This document shows positions 35,390-47,591 of a DNA stretch of 64,000 nt, in pieces. The stretch's first letter is position 1. Every line of letters begins with the position of its first letter. The stretch comes from Thunnus maccoyii (taxonomy: Eukaryota; Chordata; Actinopteri; Scombriformes; Scombridae): assembly GCF_910596095.1 (NCBI RefSeq), contig NC_056539.1:25876501-25940500 (forward strand), in the 5' to 3' direction. The position numbers and the translations under genes were made by a program. The notes under the pieces are model-generated. The model searched no databases, had not been told where the DNA came from, and worked only from the letters and a program-made list of their open reading frames with translations.

Positions 35390-35900
35390 TCACTCACCAA
35401 AGCTGACAGCTCACTTGAAGAGAAAGGCGGCGCAGCGCTTTTTCCTCTGGGCAAACTTCTCGATGACTTTGGGGATGAAGTCGTGTAGCTGCTGAATCAG
35501 CCGGCTTTCGATGGACAGCATGGCCATAAGCTGAGTCACGGCTGTCCCATGATATTGCAAGCAAAAGTTTTTACCCTCTTCAGGGTGCAAAAGTTCCTCT
35601 CTGACTCAGATGTCATCATAGGAGATGTTATGATAATTTTCAGCAGAGTAACAGTCTCAGCAAAAGCTTCCTAAGTTGTCATTGACGGATGTTAACAGAG
35701 ACAGGGCTGTCTTATCAGTATGAAACTCAGCGTGGTGGTACAGAGTGGTCAGCTCTTCCTTGTTTACTACAGGCCATAGTTTCACAGCAGAGGTCAAGCT
35801 CAGATGTAGGGAATGACAGGACAAAGTGTGGGAAGAGCGAGCTGTCAAGCAGCTTTGCAGCGATCAGGTGGTCACTCTGTGAAAAACTCTGTCAGACAGA
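35390..35900 (-). pseudogene. hAT transposase C-terminal remnant (ZMYM1-like type)
   Basis: Minus-strand translation, in shifting frames, gives TVTLLKIIITSPMMTSESER, then NFCTLKRVKTF, then AMLSIESRLIQQLHDF and KVIEKFAQRKKR. This is the hATC dimerisation region (T-S-x-S-E-R-x-F-x-x-L-K-R-x-K-T) of hAT transposases of the ZMYM1-like fish group. An upstream segment (ELTTLYHHAEFHTDKTALSL) belongs to the same protein. At least two frameshifts and one stop break the frame. The N-terminal BED/TTF finger and catalytic core are not seen, so this is a truncated fossil. Confidence 0.6.
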
Positions 35901-37509
35901 TAGCCAGATAGATAGACAGACAGCTGATCAACTCTGTGATATATGATCATGGCAACTTACGAAAATTTACCATTGCCATTTATCATTGAAAGTTAAAGAT
36001 TGAGAAGTTGCAGATGGAGATGAAGAAACTGGAGAAGGATGTAAGTACGGTGGAAACCATTTATAGTGATCACATCTGTCCTGGTCAAATATCACCATAA
36101 GTGGATTATTATAACCGAATTTGGTTTTCTTTATTTCTCATGCAGATTACCATCTAACTGACATTTGTATATTTATTAGCCTACGCGAATATAAACTTAA
36201 ATTTAAAATGGACAGCTTTGCTATTTACCGAATTTTATTGACTGTTTCAAAATACAGTACAGCTGTTTCAAACACAGTGTGTGCACATTTTTGAAGCAGC
36301 GGGGGTTCTGACTTTTGCCAATGACAAGTTCCTTCTTTTCCCCGGTGGCAGAACAGGCGAAGAGAGCGGTGATCCTTTCCTTAGATTTCTTTCCCTGCTT
36401 TTATTGTCCTAAGCTCAGAGGAGACTATGTTTGTCATTAAGAGAAAATTACTTTCTTTTTCCTGTCATGATTTCAATGTGCACGCAACACCAGCCTCAGG
36501 TAGGCAATAATGGTGCCGCAGCCACTTATCATGGGAGCAAAGTTACAAAAAATAGAATTACAGCAGTTAAAAAATTTTTTTTCCATGTGTTGTCATGTAT
36601 GAAAAGACCTAAAACAAACACTGTAAGTGGACTACTTGATTACTATAGTCAGGAGAAATGCACACATAGTTTTATTTAATCAAGCAGACAACAGTACTTT
36701 CAAACACGGACACCTTTGCAATTTTGCTGGAAGATTTACCTGAGGACTTGTGGTATACCTCCAAGTTTGAGACTGCCTTGTATCTGAAAATATCCCATAT
36801 TGTTTACATTTTGTGTTTATTATATACAGATCAGCAGCAACACACACACAAGCTCCATTCAGTTTCACGTCAGCACAAGCAGGCGGACCACAATTACCCA
36901 CCACCCTCAGCTATTTGACATGTTATGTTTTTTTCTTCCTGAAAACAAATAATTTAAAAAAATATTTGTAGGATATAAATATTTGTAAAACCCACTATAT
37001 GTTCTTTTCCAAATTCTGTATTTGGATTCGGCTTCAACCCTAGTAGTGCTTATATAAACATCAAATAACAAATGGCTGATTTTGAAGAGAAGATTTATTG
37101 TCAGTGCAGGTTTTTAAACCTGTCAACAGCCTGTCTACCCCTGCACTACAGTATATTCCACACAGACTCGCTTTCTGCAGGGGTTTTCACACTGCAATAT
37201 CTAGAATGCACAGAACAGTCAGCACTGTGTCTCTTCAACCAGGTCCTTATATAGTTTCAAGGATCAAACTTGGAAGCAGGGGGGCTGTTGATGTTATCAT
37301 CATTAAGTTTAATATGTTTGAAACCAGTAGAACAGCCCTCTTGTCTGTGCTTATATTGTTCATAAAGCTAAAGCACCTTTCACACTCAGTGCTTGGTCTG
37401 TGCACAAAATAAATTTACTTGCACAGTTGCTTAACTTATTCTTCACCATGGCAGATGATGGGGTTTGATGGCCATTTACTCTCATCATGGATGCTGAGGT
37501 CCTTGATGG
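35901..37509. other. Non-coding, nothing recognised
   Basis: No exon-like frame is recognised between the two hAT remnants. Part of it may be unrecognisable transposon sequence. Confidence 0.35.
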
Positions 37510-38900
37510 TCTCATTTTCAAAAGACAAGTGTTGCTAAAGATTGTTCACAAGGCTTTGTAAGAACTGGCCTGGATTGATTGCATTTTGCATTTCTTTTCA
37601 AGGCTATAGACCGATACTTCCCATTCTCTTTTGCTTCTAAAGCCTCACCATATTTCTCACCTGGACTATCTTTAAATGAATATATCACTCTGATTGTGTG
37701 TTTCAGCAGATGCTCTGCTCTAAGCAGAGTTACAGAACGAGACTGAAGCTCCTGTGACAGGACACTTAGTTCATGGAGTGTCATACATGAGCCCAAGGTC
37801 ACAAAGAAATTCAAGACTTTGAACACAGCCTAATAAACCTCTGTACATTAGCTTCTATTTGTTGGACCTCCTCTCATCAGAACCAGTGTTCTTAAAGTGC
37901 TGCACAAGAACTCCCAGTAATGTCCAAACAGCATGAACAGTCTGAAAGCTACTGGCCTTCCAGCATACCTCCAAGACATTGCAAAGAAGTTGTGAGCCTA
38001 CTTCAGCTGCTGCATCTATAAGTTCACACTCATTTTTGTTTGACATTGTATACAGAGAATATAGCTTCTGCATAAAAGCTTTGAAGTGAATGACATAGTT
38101 TACCTCATCAACTGCATCTGACACAGCTAGTTCAAGTCTATGGTTCATACAGTGCCATACAATAAGCTTTGGGAATCTCAAGGTCAACCTGGTTGCTACT
38201 CCTGATGTTTTTGATGCTGGCTCCGTCAGACACAAATGTTACTTAGTTTTCATGAAGCCATTCTTCTGTAAGGCCAGCATTAGTTAAACAAGTCAGTAAA
38301 CCCTTTACTATGCCATCTGCTCTCTGATCTTCCAGGTCAACAAGCTCAAGGAATATGAATGCAAGGCTTTCTTCTTGAATCGATGCTTTAACTCAAACTG
38401 TCATGACAGCTTTGTGAATTAAAGAGGAGGACTCGTCAATTAGGACTGCTAACTTACTTGATGATATTACGCTACTGATGATTTTGCTCTGCATCTTATT
38501 GGAAACATGTTTGGTTATTTGTGTTGCATTGTAACGTGAATGAAGTATTGAACCCATCTTTATACCATTCAGTTGCTGCAGCTCAATGAGGATCTCATGG
38601 TCAGAAAAGGGTCTGTTCTTTTTGGCTAAATGGTAGGCTGTTTGAAACACAGCTTCAGTTTCCTTCATGTAGGACTCAGTCAGCACCTGCATCACATTCT
38701 CAATGCCCCCTTCTTTCTGTTGTTCTGCCATCTTCACAGCTTGAGCATGTGCCTTGAACAAAGCATGTTTCCTCACCTTATTTTTCAAGGCTGACAGACT
38801 TGTCTCTCTACTTCCCTGGCCAGACACTTGAATCTCAAAGTTCATCCATTCTTTTGAGACAGATACATCTTGCTCCTTGTTGATGCCAATGGTGCTCACA
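37510..38900 (-). pseudogene. hAT-type transposase remnant (KIAA1586-like group)
   Basis: Three minus-strand segments in order: 38899-38393 (168 codons, includes RKHALFKAHAQAVKMAEQQ, then RPFSDHEILIELQQLNGIKM and the DESSS block), 38235-37855 (LIVWHCMNHRLELAVSDAVD, the CxxHRLELAVxD motif of hAT proteins) and 37826-37518. The order and wording match fish proteins named KIAA1586-like, derived from hAT transposases. A stop and a frame change between the first two segments (about 38235-38392), plus further breaks, make it non-functional. A small host gene with introns is unlikely because breaks do not coincide with GT/AG sites. Confidence 0.6.
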
Positions 38901-39864
38901 CTGCTACAGATCAGACATCCTGTGAGGCATAAACAAACAATGTAACTACTGTATTCACATCAGTATGTGTGTAGTGTCCATGTCTCCCACATACATACAA
39001 GCACACAAACACATACACTGTATATTTCTCTGTGTCTACTGTTTTAGAAGCAGCCAAAACTAACAATCTACCAAAAACTTAGCCATTTTTTTGTTTTTGT
39101 ATGCTAACCAGGGGTTCTTGGATTTAAAATAATCTTTTTGTTTGGCTGTCCACAGGTCTGGCCAGTCATTATTGGTGTCTACAAAAAAAAAATTGAATTA
39201 CAGGCTATAAATGTAACAATGGTAACAGTTACCATAACCTGAACATTACTGAATTTAGCTCATTGACACAAGAATTTCAAACAGACTCACTAAGATAACT
39301 GAACCCTACAGGTAGCTGCCAAAATAATGCAAGCATTCAAGTAAATGAGGGATGCATATTACTATTGAAAGCAGGCTCTCTTGTGGTGTGGGATTTTCTT
39401 GGACCAAGTACGCATAAAGAAAAACATTTTAAGTGTTCAACTTCATCTCTCTCTCTTAATGAAAATGCCCCCCTCCACGAACAGGGCACAAGTGGTCACT
39501 GAATGGTTTAATTGCATCACAAAGCAAATGGTGACAATGACATACTTCACATACAGCTGTGGCGTTCCTGGAGGGGAAAGGTCCCCGGTCCCCCCAATAT
39601 TCAAAAATGGAAATTTGTCACCCCACTAATCCGTTTCATTTGATTTTCAGTTTTACTCCCTAAACAGTCAATTATATGCATTGTGGCTAGATATCTGTGG
39701 CTTTCTGCCCGGGCTGTCTGTAGCCTATTTCAGAGCCAGACACCCCACCCCAAACCCCCTGCTGCCAAATTGGTCCCTCTCAATGTGACTGACTATTTCT
39801 TCCATGACATATAGTAACAGGCAAATGTCAAGCCATGACATATGTTAACTAAATACTGCTATTA
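38901..39864. other. Non-coding, nothing recognised
   Basis: No gene or repeat end is seen. Short frames only. Confidence 0.4.
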
Positions 39865-42135
39865 CAGTTTTTCTCAACTGCTTATGCACATTTTCTGAGG
39901 GCATAGCTCATTTTCTTAAAACACTAAACACAAATTCAAAAACTCACACACAAAACCCAAAACTTTACACATCTCTTGCAAAAGCAAAAGCAAACACTGC
40001 ATTCAAAACAAGGTTATGTCTACTCAAAGTGAAATTTTGTCTTCAAATGACACACACACACACACACACACACCATCAAATGAACAGACATTTCTAAGAA
40101 CCAACTGAACACTGATGTGCTCAATGGAAAACACTATGATGAGTGAAAAACACTGCTATGATAATCTTATTAGTAGGCCTTTTGCATGTTCAGTGTTACA
40201 CTACATGCTGTACATACAATAGCCTGTTGTAAACTGTTTCTGTACTCAAATATAAAACCCACAAATACAAGAATAGAATGTGTTTTTATTCTGAAATACT
40301 GTATACATCTCCACAAACACAGTTGGATTTGTAAAGTGTTCTTCATACAAACAAACAATAGAAAAAAGAAAATAAGCTTTCTGCATATACTATAAAGAAA
40401 AAGAAAATTAGGCTGCATCCTGCCTTTCATTTCGTTTCTGTCTGGCCACAGGACCTCATCAAAATCACAGGCAATGTTCTCCCTGGCCAAGCAGCAGGGA
40501 AAGTATTGCCTGGCATGATGAATCCAGTCCTGATATGCTTCAGCAGCTATATCACCACATGCTTCCTCCATTGCTTGTTGAAGGGGTATGCGCTCATGGG
40601 GCCTGTGCTCATATACCTTCCAAAGACAAGCTGAAAAAAAAACCCTCAATAGGGTTGAGAAATGGAGAATATGGTGGCAGATGAAGAAAGGAAAAACGTG
40701 GCTGGTTGCGGACCAGAGCAGTTTGTTGGAAACTTACGTTGTCCCAGATGACAACGTACCTGGGCTGCTCTGGGCCATCCATCTGCTCAGCTGGAGTGAG
40801 GATATTGTGTAGCGTGCCCAGGAAAGTGATGAGATGGGCAGTATTGTAGGGGCCAAGGGTTGAATGGTGATGGAGGACGCTTTGGTGAGTTATAGCTGTG
40901 CACATAGTGATATTCCCTCCCTTACTGACCAGGAACCTCAAGAATGGCACGCTGGCGGATGACGTTCCTTCACCGTTGCCACCTCTTTTTGCGAGGTTGA
41001 AACCCACATCAGTGAATATGATTTCAGAATATCAGAAATAGACCTAAAGCAGTCAATATTGTGAAGTACAAAACATTACATTACAATACAGTAATGTGTC
41101 TATACAGTGCTGATCAGATGTAATCAATTACAGTGTTAGAATGCATAAGACTTACTTGCACATAGTCACAGTGCAATTCTTTGACGCTTTCTGAGTTTCT
41201 CTCAAATGGCACGCTGTAGACCATTCATAGGTGGTTTCACTGTAGGACGTGGTTGATTGTTCACAAATTCATGCGGTCAATATTTTGAAATATACCTTGG
41301 TTTTCAGTGATTTGAGTTTGTATTGGTTTAGTGTTATTACGTTGTTTGCTCCAACCATATTGGCTATTTCAGTCTCATGTTGAAGTGTCAAAAGTCTTCC
41401 TCTTCCACCACGACATGGTAGTCTTTCAGTTCTTTTACAGTATTCAACAGTAATTATTGAGTACTGTCTTGATATGCACTACTACAGTAAGGAGAGAAGA
41501 TTTCTTACCTATTCTCATTTCTGTATGTCTGGATGATTGAAGTCATAGTGAAGTGGCTCAAGGTTGGCTGGACTCTCAGCCCTGCCTCCCTCATCATCAG
41601 ACATAGTCAACCACAGTGGCCTGAATCTCATCACAGGCAATTGCTCTCCTAGGTCGTAGTCTTGGTCCTCCTCTTGCTCAACCTCCTTGTCCTCCTCCTC
41701 CTCCTCCTCCTCTTCTGACTCTCACTTCTCTCACTCTACCTCTCTCTCTGCGAAGTTGGCATCCATTGTTCTCCAACACAGAAGAGCTCACCTTTGGCCC
41801 TTTTATTGCTCAAGCTATAATTGCTAATTGAAAAGCAACAGGTTTTTGTCCATATGAGGAGTCAATGGTGTGATTGGTGGTTTGAGCTTAGCACTCTGAA
41901 TGGCAGTGTTTTCCATGTGAACACAAGAGATTTCATCAATGAAGATTGTGCTAAATGTAGAGAATTGGGTTTAGTGTTTTGCAAAAAGTATGGTTTAGAC
42001 CTGCAAAATGAGTGAAAAGCAGGAAATGTGTTTGTATTTGTGCAGAATTGGTGTAAGATAAGGTACATAAGTTTCAGATTTTGGTCATTGTGTCTCAAGT
42101 TCCATTGTTGGTGTGTAAGCAATTGAGAAAAACTG
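39865..42135 (-). mobile_element. IS630/Tc1-like DNA transposon, 2.27 kb
   Basis: The left end begins CAGTTTTTCTCAACTGCTTA (39865-39889 in all). The complement of 42111-42135 begins CAGTTTTTCTCAATTGCTTA, giving a 25-bp inverted repeat with three differences. TA precedes the left end; CA follows the right, so a TA target duplication could have decayed. An AC microsatellite (40051-40073) sits inside. It encloses a broken DDE transposase gene on the minus strand. Confidence 0.7.
40430..41765 (-). pseudogene. DDE transposase, IS630/Tc1-like, frameshifted
   Basis: Reading the minus strand from about 41765: an acidic/Gly-rich start, a helix-turn-helix segment (REAGLRVQPTLSHFT), a second one (ERLPCRGGRGRLLTLQHETE), a YSVPFERNSESVKEL-like linker, then the catalytic domain. 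The latter shows FTDVGFNLAKR (first D), RYVVIWDNVSFQQ (second D) and LPPYSPFLNPIEGFF (the E), followed by a C-terminus with ACGDIAAEAYQDWIHHARQY and IACDFDEVLWPD. The three acidic residues are still present, but frame changes (near 41010-41180, 41700 and 40620) and an internal stop disable the gene. It matches the fish DDE_3-type transposases often labelled IS630-like. Confidence 0.7.
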
Positions 42136-42329
42136 CACAAAGTGTTCACTGTGGTGACGTCTTGGTGACGATTGGATTAGCCACTTATTTACTGGACTGT
42201 CTCTCATGATTTGGCTATTGCAGGACACTACTGAATGATGTGCATCAGAGGGGATTTAGAAGTGGGTATATACAATGCCGACTGAAAAATAAGTAGGTAT
42301 ACGCCATGCACCTATGTATACCCTGCACT

Positions 42330-42788
42330 ACACCACTGCTCATCCTGTTCTCCTTTTCCCTTGTAGTCCTGCCTGTTATGACTCTTGTCCCTGTTTCCTG
42401 CACCTCGTCTGGTCAAGCCCTGCTGGTCTGCCCTCAGCCCTGCTGTTCTGCCCTGGAACCCTGCATTTAGTCTCTACAGATCTCACTCTGGACTTGCTTC
42501 CTCTGCCCCTAACTGCCCCTGCCCTGTTCCTGGTTCTCAGCTACCAGCTCAAGCTTACCCTAGCCTGCAGCCCCAGGTTCCCAGGTTCCAGCCCAATCTT
42601 CAACCACAGGTTCCCAGCTTCCAACCCAATCTTCAACTGCATGTTCCCAGCTTCCAGCCCAAGCTTCCCCAGGACTGCATTCCCTTTCCCCAGCCTTCAA
42701 AATGAATACCTTTTTGCTATAATATCCCCGTTTCCTCACCTTGAGTGTCTGCACTTGGGTTCACCTGCTTCGCCCCACATAACATTTC
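42330..42788 (+). mobile_element. Gypsy-like LTR fragment
   Basis: Shares long blocks with the LTR at 32995-33515 (TTGTAGTCCTGCCTGTT, GGAACCCTGCATT, CTAACTGCCCCTGCCC, AGCTACCAGCTCAA) in the same orientation. It ends CGCCCCACATAACA, the same terminus. The 5' third of the LTR is missing. A CCAGCTTCCAACCC-type unit is tandemly duplicated inside. The 244-codon frame across it is Ser/Pro-rich and comes from the LTR, not a gene. Confidence 0.6.
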
Positions 42789-43314
42789 ATATCTCTCAGC
42801 CACACCTGTCCAAAACTATCTGTGCACACTGGAAAAATAAATCAGGAACACTCTGTGCGATAAAGCATCATCTTCCTCCTCCTCCTCCTCCTCCTCCTCC
42901 TCCTCACTGTCCTGTCACCAGCTCTGGATTGGCACTGCTTTTGCCCTTAAAATGCTCAGACTTCAGGGCTTATAATGGCAGGTATGAGTGTAGCGCAGAC
43001 CTACTGCAGCAGTCCAATTTTGTTCATTTTCAATTATTTTATCACTAAAACAACTGACTAAAGTCCTGCTGCAGTGTTAATAAACTCCCAACAAAAACAT
43101 TTACAGGACTAACTGATGCAACCGTGAAATGTGCTGGAGGTTGAGGATTCAGTAAATCATGACAACGACTGTAGCATCACTTCACTAGAAATAATACTTA
43201 ATATAAGAGAAGAAGAAAATGAGAGGCAGAGGATGAAGAAGAGGGAGAGAGGAAAGAATAAGCAAAGGGAGAAATAAGAAATAAGGAGAAGAACAAGAAA
43301 AAAGAACATATTAA
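42789..43314. other. Non-coding with TCC microsatellite
   Basis: (TCC)n at 42871-42904 and a GA-rich tract at about 43200-43300. No gene is seen. Confidence 0.5.
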
Positions 43315-43930
43315 AGTAAAGGTTCACAATTTTGTCTTTAAAAGTCTGGCTTAAAACAATAGTTAGGTGCCCAAATGAAAACTGAGACAGGTTTTGCTCA
43401 CTGTAATCATTCGACCTGTTCATGCAGGCCAATAACATCCCTTTCTAATGTGCTTTCAATGTAAGTGATGGGTGACAAAATCCACAGTTCCTCTTTTGTG
43501 CAAGTTTATCTGAAGCTCATATGATGCTTCAGCCTCCCAAGTAAACAACTAATTAGTTAAATTAGTGTATAACTTTCAAAGTAACAGTCTTTTTAGTGCC
43601 AAAATCCCTCTTTTTGTTACAGTCCTTCCAGCGCAGCTCAAAAGGGAAACACTGACAGACAAAACACACAAAGAGGAAATTGTAGACTAAAAAGACTAAC
43701 ATTGGAAGATATTCACTTAATGTGACTAATTTTAATGGCTGAAGCCTCATATTTGGTTTAGATAAACTTTTAAATAATTTTTTGCACAAAAAATGTTTGC
43801 ATGGGCACCTGACAGACTTTAATAACAACAACAATATTATGAAAAGCATCCCAGAGTCCACCCCTTTGAAAGAAAGGGGGGAAAAAACAAGCAAGGCCAG
43901 GTATGAGGAATCTCTCATAAAGAGCATAGC
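43315..43930. repeat. Probable dispersed fish repeat
   Basis: Contains AAAGGTTCACAATTTTGTCT, TGGCTTAAAACAATAGTTAG and CAGTCCTTCCAGCGCAGCTC, phrases I recognise from a dispersed fish element. Ends are not defined. A 121-codon minus-strand frame here is considered chance. Confidence 0.4.
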
Positions 43931-45864
43931 CTGCAGTATAGATTATATCCTTTTCATCTGATGCCAGAGTTTCATATTTGTATAAATACCCTATTAGAAC
44001 ACATTAAAATTGTTGCAATTTTACAGTATGAACTCCTCACGCTGGTTCATGTCACTGAACCTCAGACTGTGTGTGATGTTGCATAAAGCAACACTCATAA
44101 CACTGTGCAAAGCATATTAAAAAATGTCCCAAAAAGAACCTGATTGTGTCTAATATGATGGGGTTAGAAGTACATTTATTTAAGTAGGTGTGTGTTCTAT
44201 CTTAACAGGCCTGACAAACTCAAATACTCTCGAAGGTGCAGGTTTAACCTCCCTTGAAAAAAATGTCAGCTTAATGGCCCCTGCCTTTCGCTGATAACTG
44301 CCAAGGTGTCTCCTGCTCTTTGGAAGTGGGTGGATAAAGGTGTTAAAGCCTTTGTGTAAAGGCACCGTGAAACATAGCCCAGTGTCTTTATATTTCTCTC
44401 TTTGAAGTGAATTGACATTCAGCTCAGGATTTTGTTTGAAAATGCACCCTGCCTTCAAACCCCTCTGTTTTCCTTCTCTAAACTTCATTATGTTACATAA
44501 AGTTGGAGCAGCCTTCTTGTCCTTGAGTTTTACTTACAGGTTGTCTGCCTTTTGTGTTTTGTTTGACTTCCTTTGCAAGGCGATTGAGGGCGCCAGTCAA
44601 AGGGAGTGAGGCAGATAGGGGAGGACACACTGGCAGGCCGAATGGTGGGAGCCAAGGAGTCTGTCAAACTCCATCTCTGCTACGAAAATGGAAGTAGATG
44701 GGCACAACTCTCTGTACAACCGCAGGACATAGAATAGAGTGCAGGGAAGGGGAGGATGTGTGATGGGAATGCCAGAGTAATATGTCACTGCTGATGACAC
44801 TCAATTTGTTTGGGAGTCAAGGGGCTTCGAGAGGTGCACTCTACTGCCTATCTACAGGCAGCAGCAGAGCTGATGGTATTAATAACGGGGGTACTTAGCT
44901 GTTTTCCATGTATATACAGCACAAAATCATGTCCCACCCATTATGTAGCAAGCAACAGCAATCATTCCCCCTTCAGTGATTTAGAGACTGTTGTCACCAG
45001 AAAAATTAGAGCATTGCCGGTTTGTTAAAATGCTTAAAATTATGTGCTTATGTTTTTCTGACAAGTGGAATCTTGCAGTCATGTGAATAATGGCTGTTCA
45101 CTCTCAGTACCAAAGACAGAAGTAGTCTTGTGTTGTTATACTTTTGCAAAAAAAAGTATGGAGGAGGAGGTTCATGGAGATGTGTAACTTTGACTTGGGA
45201 GACTCCACTTTGTATCCCAAGTTCTACCAACAGTCTACGTTGGTTTTTGTTTAAGCATGAGGGCAATCATTCCCTATCCCTTAACCAAGTAGTTTTATAT
45301 CATATCATCATTTATCATAATATAGTTGCCTTGCACAGACACTGTAGTAAAAACATTTAAAAGTTATTTGAGGTTGTGTAATTTAAAAACATTTTATGTT
45401 ATTTTCTGCATAAGGATATTTTGTCACATTTGCATCAATAGAAATATATATATTGATATTTTCTTTGGTATGGATTTTACTTGCTGGTTGCTTGTTTGGT
45501 TATCCTTCCAGTAGTGTATAGTACATACTAATATGACTAGCTTTTCATCTTGAATGGTGGGAGGCTCCTGCTGTTTTGACAGAGGTTCCTAGCTAATAAA
45601 AATACTTCCTATTCTCACCAGCCTTTGTCTTCATACACATTTTTTGTTAAAGTTGTGGAAAATAACTATTGCATGTGGTACAGCTGCTCTGTACTTCTGC
45701 TTTGACAATTTTAATTTTTTTTAACTCGACAGAGTCATACATAACTTGGAATTCTACTGTCAGGTTTTTGACAATGACGAAGAATCAGAGGCTCACACTA
45801 ACTACAGTTCATCTCTGTACTAGTCAGTTTTAGAATGGATTGTACCACTTTGGTTACTTTATAT
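43931..45864. other. Non-coding, nothing recognised
   Basis: No exon-like frame, RNA gene or repeat end is recognised. Confidence 0.4.
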
Positions 45865-46160
45865 TTTGAGGCTCAGCTGGATCTGGCTCCTACTTATATC
45901 TTTGATATCTGATCTTTTAACCCTTTATGAGCCATATAACAGTCTGAAATCTCCTGGCAGGGCACTTCTGGCCAAGGTAAAGACTGGGATCAAGACCAAA
46001 GGTGACTGGGTCTTTGCCACCTGAGCCCCAGGGCTTTGTAAAATGGTATTCCACCTGAGATCCTGTGTGAAAATAATATATAGGCTTGTATATGTATTTC
46101 AAACCCCTCTTCAGAAACACTCCTTTTTTAGACAGAGGTTTTTATAGAAGATTTTATCTC
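45865..46160 (+). mobile_element. Old LINE C-terminal fragment
   Basis: Translation in shifting frames resembles the segment after the RT domain of LINEs: DLAPTYIFDI, then LYEPYNSLKSPGRALLAKVK and GDWVFAT. Stops and frame changes are numerous, so this is an ancient remnant. Confidence 0.4.
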
Positions 46161-47517
46161 AGTAACACTTTAACACAGTTGTAAATCGGGTCAGTTGTAA
46201 ATATTTTTAGGCAAAGACCCTGACCTTTACACATAGGTTTGGTTCTTTGCCTTTATTTTGATCAGTGCACCAACTAATTTCACTGATGAAATCAAAGTAA
46301 ACAAACTCACAGAAAACATTATCTGCTAAATACCTGAACTATAAAAGGCAACAAGAATTTGTGGATTCAATTTATTAAACTAATAAAAACAATTGGATTC
46401 TGCACAATCCAAACCATGAGTATGTTGCATTAAATCTCAGATGTTTTGAAAGAATATCTCTCAGAAGAAGCACATTGTGCAGTAGGCATCTGCAATTTAA
46501 ATACTTTTGAAGCAGTTTTTAGTATGGCTATGTGGATAATGAGTTAATCATCGTTAGCCTGAAGCATGAAGTAATAATTGTAATAATTAGTGATCAGGAG
46601 CTAAATGTGTAATGCCTGTAGAGGAGAACAACCTCAGTTTGTCCTGTCAGGGTGTGCAGTTATAACAAGTCTGGCTGTAGGCTGAAAGCTCTGAAGGGTT
46701 CAGTGGAGGAGAGCAGGATCATGTGTTTTTCTGGTTGCTCAGTGTTGGACCACATTGTGGAAGTCTGGCTAACAAGCTGGTCTGGATGACACTGGATGAT
46801 CCTGCAGTTGAGTGCAATATGTGACTTATCCCTCTGTAACCTTGGCCAATCATGTGATGAAGTTAGACCTGATTGCTACCATCCTCAGGGAGTTTTACCC
46901 TGGGCGTAATTACACAGTTTAACCAGTAGGGAGCACACTTCTCATACCATCTCAGTGGAGTCTGTGGTGCTGAACTGTATGTTAGAGCTTTTCATGGTAA
47001 TAGGTCAAGGAAGCATCAGCTCTTTTTTATAATATAATACGTTTCCTAGCACTGCATTAGCATTAGTGTATGCTGCTGAGGTGGTGAATAGAGCATAACA
47101 CCAACCTCCAATGAAAAGCACTGTATGCATAATGTAGCCTATGCTACAAATGACAGTCCAAGGATAAGCACAGTAGCCTGTATTGATAATAAATAATTAG
47201 TATTAGTAACTATTAGTACTATGTTTACATCAAGTAATAATTTACCTGACATCAGCATCAAATTACATTGATTCAATTATTAAAAGAGGTGAGAATTAAA
47301 ATAATTCACTCTTAGTAAACCTATGTTAAAAACTCTCTTCTAAACAACCTTTACTAAGTGGGAATATTTATGTATTTCAATGGTTTTGATTATTCCGTTT
47401 TAAGCCCAGAAATGGCGACACTAGAAACATCAAGAGATCCATTAAATCATTGAATTATTTAACGGTATTATGAATAAATATGAGTATGAGGATGACTCCT
47501 AGGTAATATGAAAATGT

Positions 47518-47520
<3 letters not shown>
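46161..47520. other. Non-coding, nothing recognised
   Basis: AT-rich sequence without gene or repeat ends. Confidence 0.4.
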
Positions 47521-47577
<57 letters not shown>

Positions 47578-47591
47578 GTCTCTCTCTCTCT
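47521..47591. repeat. (TC)n microsatellite, about 70 bp
   Basis: Nearly pure TC repeat with a TGTCTGTC interruption near 47574-47581, about 1.1 kb upstream of the dmrt2 start codon. Confidence 0.95.

Noticed and set aside
42314-43048. 244-codon + strand frame
   Set aside because: Ser/Pro-rich translation produced by the C/T-rich LTR and the TCC microsatellite; no domain, and similar frames occur in the related LTR at 33 kb.
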